A DNA stretch of 64,000 nt from AP-15 sp963772295 (GTDB lineage: Bacteria > Pseudomonadota > Alphaproteobacteria > ATCC43930 > CGMCC-115725): contig CAVYWO010000019.1 of assembly GCA_963772295.1 (NCBI GenBank), positions 62,001 to 126,000 of the forward strand, written 5' to 3'. The position numbers and the translations under genes are program-made. This document shows, one piece after another, positions 1 to 8,700 of the stretch. The notes under the pieces are model-generated. The model worked only from the letters and a program-made list of their open reading frames with translations. It searched no databases and had not been told where the DNA came from. How positions within the stretch are numbered: position 1 is the first letter of the stretch; each line of letters begins with the position of its first letter.

Positions 1-1395
1 CGCACCCTCTTCGACAAGATCTGGCAGAACCACGTCATCGCCGAGCAGGGCCACGGCACCTACCTCATCTATGTCGATCTCCACCTGATCCACGAGGTCA
101 CGAGCGCGCAGGCCTTTGACGGGCTCCGGCTCGCCGGCCGCAAGGTCCGCCGACCCGACGCGACGATCGCGGTCGCCGACCACAACGTGCCGACGACAGA
201 CCGCAGCGCCGGCATCGGCGATCCGGAGTCGAAGCTCCAGGTTGATACGCTCGAGCGCAACGTCGGCGAATTCGGCGTCCCCTATTTTCCGGTCGACAGC
301 ATCAATCAGGGCATTGTCCACATCATCGGGCCGGAGCAGGGGCTGAGCCAGCCCGGCATGACGATCGTCTGCGGCGACAGCCACACCGCGACCCACGGCG
401 CCATGGGGGCGCTTGCGTTCGGCATCGGCACCTCCGAGGTCGAGCACGTGCTGGCGACCCAGACCCTGATCCAGGCCCCGGCCGAGAACATGCTGATCGC
501 GGTCGACGGCACGCTCGGCGCCGGGGTGGCGCCGAAGGACGTGATCCTCGCGGTCATCGCCAAGATCGGCACCGCCGGCGGCACCGGCCACGTCTTCGAA
601 TATGCCGGCAGCACCTTCCGCGACATGTCGATGGAAGGGCGGATGACGGTCTGCAACATGTCGATCGAGGCCGGCGCCCGCGCCGGGCTCGTAGCCCCGG
701 ACGAGAAGACCTTTACCTATCTGATGGGCCGGCCCTACGCGCCGAAGGGCGCCGCCTGGGAGCAGGCGGTCGCCTATTGGCGCGCGCTGCCTTCCGATCC
801 CGGCGCCAAATACGACAAGGAGGCGCATCTCGACGCCGCCGACATCGCGCCGCACGTGACCTGGGGCACGAGCCCGCAGGACGCCTCGCCGATCACCGGC
901 CGAGTACCCGACCCCGCGCAGATCGACGACCCGCTGCAACGGGCGGCGGTCGAGCGCGCGCTGCATTATATGCAGCTGAAGCCGCACACCTTGCTCACCG
1001 AGGTGCCGGTGCAGCGGGTGTTCATCGGCTCGTGCACCAATAGTCGGATCGAAGATCTCCGCGCCGCCGCGGCGATCGCCAAGGGCCGGCGGGTCGCCGC
1101 GGGAGTCCGCGCCCTGGTCGTGCCCGGCTCCGGCCTCGTCAAGCATCAGGCCGAGGCGGAAGGGCTCGACCGCATCTTCCTCGAAGCCGGCTTCGAATGG
1201 CGCGAGGCGGGCTGCTCGATGTGCATGTCGATGAACGCCGACAAGGCGATGCACGGCGAGCGCATCGCCTCGACATCGAACCGCAATTTCGAGGGCCGTC
1301 AGGGCAAGAACGCCAAGACCCACCTGATGGGCCCGGCGATGGCCGCGGCCGCCGCCGTCACCGGCCGCCTGACCGACGTGCGGCAAATGGCCTGA
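1..1395 (+). CDS. leuC: 3-isopropylmalate dehydratase large subunit (5' partial)
   Basis: LeuC with LeuD isomerises 2-isopropylmalate to 3-isopropylmalate in leucine synthesis; it is a cytoplasmic [4Fe-4S] aconitase-family enzyme. The reading frame is open from base 1 (RTLFDKIWQNHVI), which is near the usual N-terminus, so only a few codons are missing. The internal ATG at 187 is not the start. Cluster-ligand regions are visible as IGSCTNSR near residue 345 and GCSMCMSMN near residue 405, and the substrate loop FEGRQGK follows. The 464 visible residues match the usual length of about 465-475. The normal partner leuD follows, but only after an unusual small-gene insertion. Confidence 0.97.
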   Translation, partial: RTLFDKIWQNHVIAEQGHGTYLIYVDLHLIHEVTSAQAFDGLRLAGRKVRRPDATIAVADHNVPTTDRSAGIGDPESKLQVDTLERNVGEFGVPYFPVDSINQGIVHIIGPEQGLSQPGMTIVCGDSHTATHGAMGALAFGIGTSEVEHVLATQTLIQAPAENMLIAVDGTLGAGVAPKDVILAVIAKIGTAGGTGHVFEYAGSTFRDMSMEGRMTVCNMSIEAGARAGLVAPDEKTFTYLMGRPYAPKGAAWEQAVAYWRALPSDPGAKYDKEAHLDAADIAPHVTWGTSPQDASPITGRVPDPAQIDDPLQRAAVERALHYMQLKPHTLLTEVPVQRVFIGSCTNSRIEDLRAAAAIAKGRRVAAGVRALVVPGSGLVKHQAEAEGLDRIFLEAGFEWREAGCSMCMSMNADKAMHGERIASTSNRNFEGRQGKNAKTHLMGPAMAAAAAVTGRLTDVRQMA

Positions 1396-1404
1396 TCCAA
1401 TGAG

Positions 1405-1533
1405 GTGCCTGGCGGCAGCGAGCACCTGATCGTCAAGCCGGATGGCCGGGTCGTGCAGGGCAACACTCGCATCAAGGTGTTGGGAGAGCGAGGTTATCCG
1501 GTGAACGATCTGCCTCGGGAAGCTTTTGAATGA
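1405..1533 (+). CDS. small ParB-nuclease-like C-terminal fragment
   Basis: A 42-codon frame opens with GTG ten bases after the leuC stop and ends in TGA overlapping the next ATG (ATGA at 1530-1533). It contains KPDGRVVQGNTRIKVL and ends RGYPVNDLPREAFE. The D-G-x-V-V-Q-G-N-x-R pattern is like the core of small ParB/sulfiredoxin-fold proteins, which are usually about 70-90 aa, so this is probably a 5'-truncated copy. It is in the same frame as leuC but separated by the leuC stop. Its link to the downstream ORF suggests that both arrived as one cassette. No function can be assigned. Confidence 0.4.
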   Translation: MPGGSEHLIVKPDGRVVQGNTRIKVLGERGYPVNDLPREAFE

Positions 1534-1973
1534 ATACCGTCGGCAATGCGGTGGCTCGACCGCCGCTGCGCGGAGCATGCATCCAATACGCGGACGGCAC
1601 GGTGGTGACGCCGCCGCCGCTCGATGTGGAGAGGATTCTGGAAGGCTTGCAGCGGCGGGACGATATCAGCCGCAGCGCTTTTCCATGTGTATTCGCGCAT
1701 AGTCTGACGGTTGATGTCAGGGCGATCCTTCTGGACCGTCCGGTATCCGAGACCGATCTCGATCGCGTCAGCCATATCAACGAGTTTCTTCATCAACTCA
1801 CGAGTTGTGTGAACCCTCGTCAGCGACGCTCGGCAGCCGGCGACGTCGAACTGGTTCGCGCCATTATCGAAAGCTCGTATCTCTACGAGCTGACACCAGC
1901 GGTTGGCCGAGCGCTTTCGACAGCCGCAGGAAATGCGGGGCTATTGATCGACCCGCCCGGTCCCTCCCGGTGA
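1530..1973 (+). CDS. hypothetical protein in leuC-leuD gap
   Basis: This is a 147-aa protein of no family I recognise. It has no signal peptide or membrane segment. Its start overlaps the stop of the small ParB-like frame by four bases, which suggests translational coupling. The segment 95-135 (around VELVRAIIESSYLYELTPA) looks helical. Its base composition is visibly less GC-rich than in leuC, leuD or leuB, consistent with an acquired cassette. leuC and leuD are normally adjacent, so its position inside the operon means it is probably co-transcribed with leucine genes. It could be one half of a small two-gene module with the preceding ORF, but nothing proves that. Confidence 0.55.
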   Translation: MNTVGNAVARPPLRGACIQYADGTVVTPPPLDVERILEGLQRRDDISRSAFPCVFAHSLTVDVRAILLDRPVSETDLDRVSHINEFLHQLTSCVNPRQRRSAAGDVELVRAIIESSYLYELTPAVGRALSTAAGNAGLLIDPPGPSR

Positions 1974-1993
1974 TCCCTGACAAAGGCCCTTCG

Positions 1994-2629
1994 ATGGAAA
2001 AATTCACCACTCTCTCCGGGGTCGCGGCGCCTTTGCCGATCGTCAACCTCGACACGGACAAGATCTTTCCGGCGATCTTTCTCAAGACGATCAAGCGCAC
2101 CGGCCTCGCGCAGTGGCTGTTTCACGAGATCCGCTTTCGCCCGGACGGCTCGGAAGATCCCGATTTCGTCCTCAACCAAGCCCCGTACCGCAATGCCAAG
2201 ATCTTGATCGGCGCCGAGAATTTCGGCTGCGGGTCGAGCCGCGAGCACGCCCCCTGGGCGCTCCTCGATTTCGGCATCCGCGTCATCATCGCGCCCACCT
2301 TTGCCGACATCTTCTACAACAACTGCTTCAAGAACGGCATCCTGCCGATTGCGCTGCCAAAGTCGAAGGTCGAGGAGCTGCTCGGAGACGCCGCGAGGGG
2401 CGCCAACGCGCTGCTGACGATCGATCTCGAAAGCCAGACGATCGCGCGCGCGGACGGCGACAAGGTGTTTTTCGCGATCGACCCATTCCGCAGGCATTGC
2501 CTGCTCAACGGCATCGACGACATCGGCCTGACCGAAGAAAAGGCGGCGGCGATCGACGCCTATGAGGCGGCGGCCCGCTTGGCGCGGCCGTGGCAGTTCG
2601 GCCTGACGCGGCCCGGTTCGCCAGCATGA
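1994..2629 (+). CDS. leuD: 3-isopropylmalate dehydratase small subunit
   Basis: LeuD is the swivel-domain subunit of isopropylmalate isomerase and works with LeuC in the cytoplasm. The ATG at 1994 gives MEKFTTLSGVAAPLPIVNLD, the usual LeuD start, and 211 residues, which is normal. A longer frame from 1805 overlaps the preceding ORF and lacks homology, so it was not used. Typical motifs are NLDTDKIFPAIFLK near the N-terminus and NFGCGSSREHAPWALLDFG in the middle. Its stop overlaps the leuB start (ATGA at 2626-2629), so the two are translationally coupled. Confidence 0.97.
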   Translation: MEKFTTLSGVAAPLPIVNLDTDKIFPAIFLKTIKRTGLAQWLFHEIRFRPDGSEDPDFVLNQAPYRNAKILIGAENFGCGSSREHAPWALLDFGIRVIIAPTFADIFYNNCFKNGILPIALPKSKVEELLGDAARGANALLTIDLESQTIARADGDKVFFAIDPFRRHCLLNGIDDIGLTEEKAAAIDAYEAAARLARPWQFGLTRPGSPA

Positions 2630-3747
2630 CGCAGGGCAGCGGCGGCAGCCGCAAAATCCTGGTGCTGCCGGGCGACGGGATCGGCCCGGAGATCATCCGC
2701 CAAGTGCTGCGCATCGTCGATTTCTTCGAGCGGCGGCAGATCGCCGGCTTCGAGATTGCCGAAGGCCGCGTCGGCGGTGCGGCGATCGAGGCCGAGGGTG
2801 TACCGCTTGGCGAGGCGACCCTTGCCAACGCACTCGCCGCCGACGCGGTGCTGTTCGGCGCGGTCGGGGGCCCGCAATGGGACGGCCTGCCGTTTGAGCT
2901 GCGCCCGGAGCGCGGCATCTTGCGTTTGCGCAAGGAGATGGACCTGTTCGCCAATCTCCGGCCGGCGGTGGTCTTCGACGCGCTCGCCGACGCTTCGAGC
3001 CTGAAGCGCGATCTCGTCGCCGATCTCGATCTCTTGATCGTGCGCGAATTGACCGGCGGCATCTATTTCGGCGCGCCGCGCGGGGTCGAGACCCTGCCCG
3101 ACGGCAGCCGGCGCGGCATCAACACAGAAGTTTATCACGAGGCCGAGATCGCGCGGGTGGTCCGCGTCGCCTGCGAACTGGCGCGGGCGCGCAGGGGCCG
3201 CGTCTGCGAGGTCGACAAGGCGAACGTGATGGAATCGGGCGGGCTCTGGCGCGAAGTGGCGCAGCAGGTTCGCGACGACGAATTTCCCGATCTCGCCCTG
3301 AGCTTCATGTATGCCGACAATTGCGCGATGCAGCTCGTGCGCAACCCGAAGCAGTTCGATGTCATCGTCACCAGCAATCTCTTCGGCGATATTCTGTCGG
3401 ATTGCGCAGCGATGCTGACCGGCTCGCTCGGCATGCTGCCTTCGGCTTCGCTCGGAGCGCCCGACCCCAGCGGACGGCGCCGGGCGCTCTACGAGCCGGT
3501 CCATGGCAGCGCCCCCGACATCGCCGGCAAGGAGGTCGCCAACCCATTGGCCGCGATCCTGTCCTTCGCGATGATGCTGCGCCATTCGTTCGCCATGGTC
3601 GAGGCCGCCCTTCTCGTCGAGAACGCGGTGCGCCGGGCACTCGCCGCCGGCCTGCGCACCGCCGACATCCTTCAGCCGAACACCGTGTGTGTCTCGACCC
3701 GGGTGATGGGCGATGCGATCCTGCGCGAACTCGAACAATCGGCGTGA
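2626..3747 (+). CDS. leuB: 3-isopropylmalate dehydrogenase
   Basis: LeuB performs the NAD-dependent oxidative decarboxylation of 3-isopropylmalate, the next step after LeuCD. The start was set at the ATG that overlaps the leuD stop; it gives MTQGSGGSRKILVLPGDGIG and 373 residues, the normal family size. The N-terminal nucleotide-binding start (LPGDGIGPEI), the substrate loop RELTGGIYFG near residue 143 and the metal/NAD region NLFGDILSDCAAMLTGSLG near residue 250 are all present, as is EPVHGSAPDIAGK near 290. It is the last gene of the leucine operon here. Confidence 0.97.
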   Translation: MTQGSGGSRKILVLPGDGIGPEIIRQVLRIVDFFERRQIAGFEIAEGRVGGAAIEAEGVPLGEATLANALAADAVLFGAVGGPQWDGLPFELRPERGILRLRKEMDLFANLRPAVVFDALADASSLKRDLVADLDLLIVRELTGGIYFGAPRGVETLPDGSRRGINTEVYHEAEIARVVRVACELARARRGRVCEVDKANVMESGGLWREVAQQVRDDEFPDLALSFMYADNCAMQLVRNPKQFDVIVTSNLFGDILSDCAAMLTGSLGMLPSASLGAPDPSGRRRALYEPVHGSAPDIAGKEVANPLAAILSFAMMLRHSFAMVEAALLVENAVRRALAAGLRTADILQPNTVCVSTRVMGDAILRELEQSA

Positions 3748-3778
3748 CCGGCCGGCGGCGGCGGGCGTGCGATATGGA

Positions 3779-3807
3779 TTGAGAACGCCTTCGGGCTCTT
3801 TTAAGAT
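3779..3807 (+). promoter_or_regulatory. sigma-70-like promoter before first solute-binding protein
   Basis: TTGAGA (3779-3784) and TAAGAT (3802-3807) are separated by exactly 17 bases in the leuB-SBP gap. It lies about 70 bases before the ATG at 3877. It would start transcription of the ABC transporter locus independently of the leucine genes. This is inferred from sequence alone. Confidence 0.4.
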
Positions 3808-3876
3808 ATCGTTGGACAGCGAAGGTCGGAATGCGCCGGCGGCGGCGGTGCCGTCCAGCGGGGAAGGAAGACGCGG

Positions 3877-5251
3877 ATGAACACGACGACACGGCGCTCG
3901 GTATTGCGCGGCTCGGTCGGGTTGTTGGCGGCCGGAGCGCTCGCCCGGCCCCATATCGCCAACGCCGCGGCCACGACGGCGAGCATGTGGGTGGCGCAAG
4001 GCTTCATCCCCGAAGAGGATGCCGCCTATCGGGCCCTGGTCGCCGATTACCAGAAGGCAAGCGGCAACACGATCGAATACAGCATCATTCCATTTGCCGC
4101 GCTGCGGCAAAAGATGGTTTCGGCAATTGCCGTAGGCGTCGTGCCGGACATGATGGAGATCGCGGATTTTCAATTTCTGTATTTGAATGCATGGAAGAAC
4201 AACCTACTAGACGTAAGTGATGTCTTTGAGACCCAAAAAAGCACTTATAGTAAAAATGCCAACGAGTTCAAGTTTTGCCTACAACAACGTCGCTAAAAAG
4301 CACAGTTATTATATGGTTCCGTGGAAATCTTTCACGGTTCCTTTCCGATTCTGGAAATCTCTGGTCGAGAAGTCGGGTCAGAAGGTTGCAGATATTCCTA
4401 ATACCTGGGGTGCTTTCGTTGATTTCTTCAGGCCGGTGCAGGACGGCCTTAAGAAACAAGGGATGCGCAACATCTATGGTATCGGCTATCAGCTGACCGC
4501 GACCGGGGTCGACCCGATCCTCCTCTTCAACGCCTTCATGATCGCCTATGGCGGCGAGAATTTCGTGACGCCGCAGGGCCAGCTGCAGACCGGCGACCCC
4601 AAGGTCAAGGAGGCCGCGATCAAGGCGACCGCCAAACTGGCGAAGGCCTTTATCGATGGCTATGTGCCGCCGGTCGTGCTCAACTGGAACGATGCCGACG
4701 ACAACAACGCCTTCCACGCCAAGCTGATGGTGATGGATTTCGACGGGTCGCTCTCGACCGAGGTCGCGCTCTACCACAATAAGCCGGAATACGACGACAT
4801 CGTGACTTATGGCCAGCCGCTCGGCGATGACGGGAACCGGGTGCCGGCGCAGGGGTTCAGCTTTGGTGTGGTGATCCCGCAGGGGGCGAAGAACATCGCG
4901 CTCTCCAAGGAATTCCTGAAGCATGCGATCGAGCCGAAGGTGCTGAACACTTATCTGAAGGCCTCCCTCGGCCGCTGGGTCATCCCGATGCCGGCGATCG
5001 CCAAGAGCGACCCGTTCTGGCTGGCCGAAGATCCGCACCGCAAGGCCTTGACCAACCTCACCCTGTTTGGTCCGACGATCCCGGTCTACGAGGCGCGCAA
5101 CCCGGGCCTGGCGCCGGTCGGCGCCGAGAACGTGATGATGCGGGCGGTGATCAACGTGATGAAAAACGGCATGACGCCGGAGGCGGCGATCGATCAGGCC
5201 TTCAAACGGGTCGAGACGATCGTGGCGAAATACCCGGTCGTAGCGGCCTGA
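3877..5251 (+). pseudogene. ABC sugar-type solute-binding protein 1, frameshifted
   Basis: This is the first of five tandem paralogous periplasmic binding proteins. The N-terminus has a twin-arginine signal (TTRRSVLRGS, then an Ala-rich stretch and IANAA), and the 5' frame matches the paralogues to about residue 127. The frame then changes. The intact copies read through NA-LASSFAYNN, whereas here one extra base at about 4260-4262 shifts the rest (SSFAYNNVAKK onward) into the next frame, which continues to 5251. A stretch around 4130-4420 is noticeably AT-rich compared with the paralogues. The permease gene follows after 11 bases, so this was probably the original binding protein of the importer. 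It may be a true pseudogene or a sequencing indel. Confidence 0.85.
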
Positions 5252-5262
5252 GCGAGGCGGCC

Positions 5263-6183
5263 ATGGCAAACCTCGCACCGGCGGTTCGGCTCGGCGGCGC
5301 CGCGGCCGGGCGGCAGCACGGCCTGTGGGACTACCTGCGCGGCCATTTGAAGGGCTCCGAATATCTGTGGGCGCTCGCTTTCGTCATCCCCTATCTGGCG
5401 GTGTTTGTCGTCTTTGTCGCCTATCCGATCGTCTACGGGCTGTGGATGGGGCACGACCCGGCGCTTTATAAGGAATTGTTCGCCGATCCGATCTATGCGA
5501 ATACAGTGGTAAATACGCTCATTTACCTGGCGGTCGGCGTCAACGTCAAGATGTTTCTCGCCTTTCTCTTGTCGGGGTTCTTTGTCAGGCCCGGCTGGTG
5601 GGTCAAGGCGCTGCTGATCGTCTTCGTCCTGCCCTGGGCGGTGCCGGCGTTGCCGACCTTCATCTCGATCCACTGGATGCTCGACGGCCAATGGGGGCTG
5701 TTGAACAACCTGTTGTGGAAGCTGTTCGGCATCAACGGCCCGTTCTGGCTCGATTCGCGCTGGATGGCGATGGGGGCGATGACCGGCGCCTATATCTGGA
5801 AATACATGCCGTTCTGGACGGTCATCTTCATCGCCGGCCGGATGGCGATCTCCCCGGAGCTTTACGAGGCGGCCGCCGTTGACGGCGCGACCGGGCTGCG
5901 GCGGTTCGTGCACATCACCTTTCCGCTGCTCGCCACGCTCTATTTCGTCAATACGCTGTTGTCGACGATCTTTTCGGTCGGCGATTTCGCCACGCCGTTC
6001 TTCATCACCAACGGCGGTCCGGCGCTGACGACTTATACCTTGGCGAACCTCGGCATCCGCAACGCCTTCGACCTGTCCGATCCCAATCTCGGCGTCGCCT
6101 GCGTGATGTCGGCGCTGCCGCTGATGATCCCGCTCGTCATTTTCCTGATGCGCAAATTGCGCACGATGGCCGTGGAGCAATAA
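5263..6183 (+). CDS. ABC transporter permease (MalF/UgpA type)
   Basis: This 306-aa inner-membrane permease belongs to a carbohydrate-type ABC importer (binding-protein-dependent, MalF/UgpA family). Six or more hydrophobic segments are visible, the first near residues 28-55 (IPYLAVFVVFVAYPIVYGL). The cytoplasmic coupling loop that contacts the ATPase is the EAA motif ELYEAAAVDGATGLRRF near residue 200. It follows the frameshifted binding protein by 11 bases and precedes the second permease by 2 bases, so the three form an operon. The transported substrate cannot be deduced. No ATPase gene lies in the window. Confidence 0.92.
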   Translation: MANLAPAVRLGGAAAGRQHGLWDYLRGHLKGSEYLWALAFVIPYLAVFVVFVAYPIVYGLWMGHDPALYKELFADPIYANTVVNTLIYLAVGVNVKMFLAFLLSGFFVRPGWWVKALLIVFVLPWAVPALPTFISIHWMLDGQWGLLNNLLWKLFGINGPFWLDSRWMAMGAMTGAYIWKYMPFWTVIFIAGRMAISPELYEAAAVDGATGLRRFVHITFPLLATLYFVNTLLSTIFSVGDFATPFFITNGGPALTTYTLANLGIRNAFDLSDPNLGVACVMSALPLMIPLVIFLMRKLRTMAVEQ

Positions 6184-6185
6184 CG

Positions 6186-7100
6186 ATGACCGTCATCGCC
6201 GTCGACGGCAGGGCGAGAGCCGGCAGAGATACCGAGGCGCTGCGCGCGGTTCAGGCGGCGCGGCGACGGCGCGTCGTGACCAATATCGGCGCGGCGGTGC
6301 TCAGCCTGGTGGTGGTGATCTGGTCGGTTTTGCCGATCTATAACATGATCATGGTGTCGCTCGACTCGCACGGCGACGTGCTGTCGACGCATGTATTTCC
6401 GCCGCATCCCTCGGCCGGCAGCTATTGGATCGTGTTAAGCCAAGGCTATTGGTATCTGCAGTACTTCTGGGAGCAATTCGGCAGAAGCGTGTATCTCGCC
6501 GGGGCGACGGTGATCCTCACCTTGTCGATCGCCTCGCTCGCCGCCTTCTCGGTCGGGCGGCTGCGCGTCCGGCACGGCTGGCTCGTCACCAACGCCGCCC
6601 TCTTGACCTATGTGATCCCGGCCACGTTCCTGGCGATCCCGTTCTACCGGCTGATGGCGCAATACGGCCTGATGAACAATCTCTGGGCCGTGATCGCCTC
6701 GCTGGTCGCCTTCGCCACCCCCTACGCAATCTTCATTTTTCAGCAATACGGACGCAGCATTCCGATCGAGCTCGACGAGGCGGCGCGGATCGACGGCGCC
6801 TCGCCGGTGCAGATCTATTTCCGCATCTATCTGCCGCTGATGGTGCCCGCGCTGGTGGCCGTCGGCACCTTTGCGATGCTCTTGTCGTGGAACGAGTTTC
6901 TCTACCAGTTCCTGCTCTTGTCCTCGACCGAGAGCATGACCGTGCCGATCGCGATCGTCCAGTTTCTCAACAGCGACGAGGCGCCGTGGAACTACATGAT
7001 GGCCACCGCCGTCATCTATGCGCTGCCGCCGGTCGCGATCTATTACGCGTTCCGCCGCTACATGGCCGCCGGCCTGACGATGGGCGGGGTCAAGGGCTGA
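6186..7100 (+). CDS. ABC transporter permease (MalG/UgpE type)
   Basis: This is the second inner-membrane permease, 304 aa, of the MalG/UgpE family, partner of the preceding gene. A first membrane segment lies near residues 33-55 (LSLVVVIWSVLPIYNMIMV). The EAA coupling loop ELDEAARIDGASPVQIYF lies near residue 200, with further hydrophobic segments before and after. A long frame on the same strand starting inside this gene at 6425 is a shadow that later becomes the next binding protein. The next real gene starts 47 bases downstream and is probably co-transcribed. Confidence 0.92.
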   Translation: MTVIAVDGRARAGRDTEALRAVQAARRRRVVTNIGAAVLSLVVVIWSVLPIYNMIMVSLDSHGDVLSTHVFPPHPSAGSYWIVLSQGYWYLQYFWEQFGRSVYLAGATVILTLSIASLAAFSVGRLRVRHGWLVTNAALLTYVIPATFLAIPFYRLMAQYGLMNNLWAVIASLVAFATPYAIFIFQQYGRSIPIELDEAARIDGASPVQIYFRIYLPLMVPALVAVGTFAMLLSWNEFLYQFLLLSSTESMTVPIAIVQFLNSDEAPWNYMMATAVIYALPPVAIYYAFRRYMAAGLTMGGVKG

Positions 7101-7147
7101 GCCGCTCCGGCGTGCATCCGCCGCAGGATCGTGCGAGGGAGGCAGGC

Positions 7148-8524
7148 ATGGACAAGCTGACCAGGCGCTCACTGTTGGGCGGATCGATGGGGCTGGCGGC
7201 GGCGAGCGCCGTCGCCCGCCCCCATATCGCCAACGCCGCGGCGACCACCGCGACGATGTGGGTGACGCAAGGTTTCGTCGCGGAAGAGGACGCCGCCTAC
7301 AGGGCCATGGTCGCCGATTACCAGAAGGCCAGCGGCAATACGATCGAGTACAGCATCATTCCGTTTGCCGCGCTGCGGCAAAAGGCGGTCTCGGCGGTCG
7401 CCGCCGGCGTCGTGCCGGACATGATGGAGGTCCTCGATTTTCAATTCCTTTACCTCAACGCTTGGAAGAACAACCTCCTTGACGTGACCGAGATCTTCGA
7501 TACGCAAAAACAGCATTACGGCGAGAGCGCTCTCGCCAGCAGTTTTGCCTATAACAACGTCGGCAAGAAACGCAGCCGTTACCTGGTGCCGTGGAAAACC
7601 GCCGCAGTTCCATTCCACATCTGGAAATCGCTGGTCGAGAAATCGGGCCATAAAGTCGCGGACATTCCGAAGACCTGGGATGCTTTCTTGGATTTTTTCA
7701 GGCCGGTGCAGGACGGGCTGAAGAAGCAAGAGATGCGCAACATCTATGCCTATGGTTATCAGCTGACCGCGACCGGGGTCGACCCGATTCTCCTTTTCAA
7801 CGCCTTTATGATCGCCTATGGCGGCGAGAATCTGGTCACCGCGCAGGGTCAGCTGCAGACCGGCGACCCGCAGGTCAAAGAGGCGGCGATCAAGGCGACC
7901 GAGAAGCTCGCGAAGGCCTTTACCGACGGCTACGTGCCGCCGGTCGTCCTCAACTGGAACGATGCCGACGACAACAACGCCTTCCACGCCAAGCTGATGG
8001 TGATGGATTTCGACGGCTCGATCTCGACCGAGGTGGCACTCTACCATAACAAAGAGGAATACGACGATGTTCTCACGCTCGGTCTGCCGCTCGGCAACGA
8101 CGGGCGACAGCTGCCGGCGCAGACGTTCTGCTTTGGCCCGGTGATCCCGCGTGGGGCAAAAAATATTCCGGTCGCCACCGAGTTCATGAAATATGCGATC
8201 GAGCCGAAGGTGCTGAACCAATATCTGAAGGCCGGGCTCGGCCGCTTTGTGATCCCGATGTCGGCCATGGCCAAGAGCGATCCGTTCTGGCTCGATCCGG
8301 CCGACCCGCACCGCGGGGCCTACGTCAGAGAAACTCTGTTCGGCCCGACGATCCCGGTCTTCGAGGCGCGCAATCCGGGCATGGCGCAGGTCGGCGCGGA
8401 AAATGTCCTGATGCGCGCCGTGATCAACGTCATGAAAAACGGGATCTCGCCGCAAGCGGCGATCGAGCAAGCCTTTCAACGGGTCGAGACGGTTCTGGCG
8501 AAATACCCGATCGTCGCGGCCTGA
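7148..8524 (+). CDS. ABC solute-binding protein 2 (Tat signal)
   Basis: This is a 458-aa periplasmic family-1 extracellular solute-binding protein, the first intact member of the tandem array. The ATG at 7148 was chosen because it begins MDKLTRRSLLGGS, a twin-arginine signal, followed by a hydrophobic core and IANAA as a plausible cleavage site. Export by Tat implies cytoplasmic folding. The mature protein shares long blocks with its paralogues: EEDAAYRAMVADYQKASGN, GYQLTATGVDPILLFNAF and NWNDADDNNAFHAKLMVMDF. It probably delivers a sugar or similar solute to the two permeases upstream. Substrate unknown. Confidence 0.92.
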   Translation: MDKLTRRSLLGGSMGLAAASAVARPHIANAAATTATMWVTQGFVAEEDAAYRAMVADYQKASGNTIEYSIIPFAALRQKAVSAVAAGVVPDMMEVLDFQFLYLNAWKNNLLDVTEIFDTQKQHYGESALASSFAYNNVGKKRSRYLVPWKTAAVPFHIWKSLVEKSGHKVADIPKTWDAFLDFFRPVQDGLKKQEMRNIYAYGYQLTATGVDPILLFNAFMIAYGGENLVTAQGQLQTGDPQVKEAAIKATEKLAKAFTDGYVPPVVLNWNDADDNNAFHAKLMVMDFDGSISTEVALYHNKEEYDDVLTLGLPLGNDGRQLPAQTFCFGPVIPRGAKNIPVATEFMKYAIEPKVLNQYLKAGLGRFVIPMSAMAKSDPFWLDPADPHRGAYVRETLFGPTIPVFEARNPGMAQVGAENVLMRAVINVMKNGISPQAAIEQAFQRVETVLAKYPIVAA

Positions 8525-8605
8525 GGGGCGATCTGGAGCAGCGTCTCGGCGACTTGCCGCGCGCGGGGAAGTCTTGGCCGGGGTGCCGATGCGGAAGCGA
8601 ACCCG

Positions 8606-8634
8606 TTGAACCGGCGATTTGGCCGGAGCATACT
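8606..8634 (+). promoter_or_regulatory. sigma-70-like promoter of solute-binding protein 3
   Basis: TTGAAC (8606-8611) and CATACT (8629-8634) lie 17 bases apart. The same pair with the same spacing, and matching bases on both sides, recurs before the fourth binding protein at 10122-10150, which supports a real regulatory element copied with the genes. The predicted start of transcription is about 60 bases before the ATG at 8701. Confidence 0.5.
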
Positions 8635-8700
8635 TCCTACGGAGCGGGCATCAGCGCCGATCCGCTGAACCACCGGCGGCGCGGAGCGAGGGAGGAAGGC

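Noticed and set aside
2560..4173. 537-codon minus-strand frame opposite leuB and the first binding protein
   Set aside because: It is antisense to a clear leuB and spans a gene boundary; no recognisable motif.
7169..8479. Long minus-strand frames opposite each binding protein (also 8476-10077, 10221-11381, 11516-12934)
   Set aside because: They resemble each other only because the real genes are paralogues; they are shadow translations rich in Arg, His and Asp.
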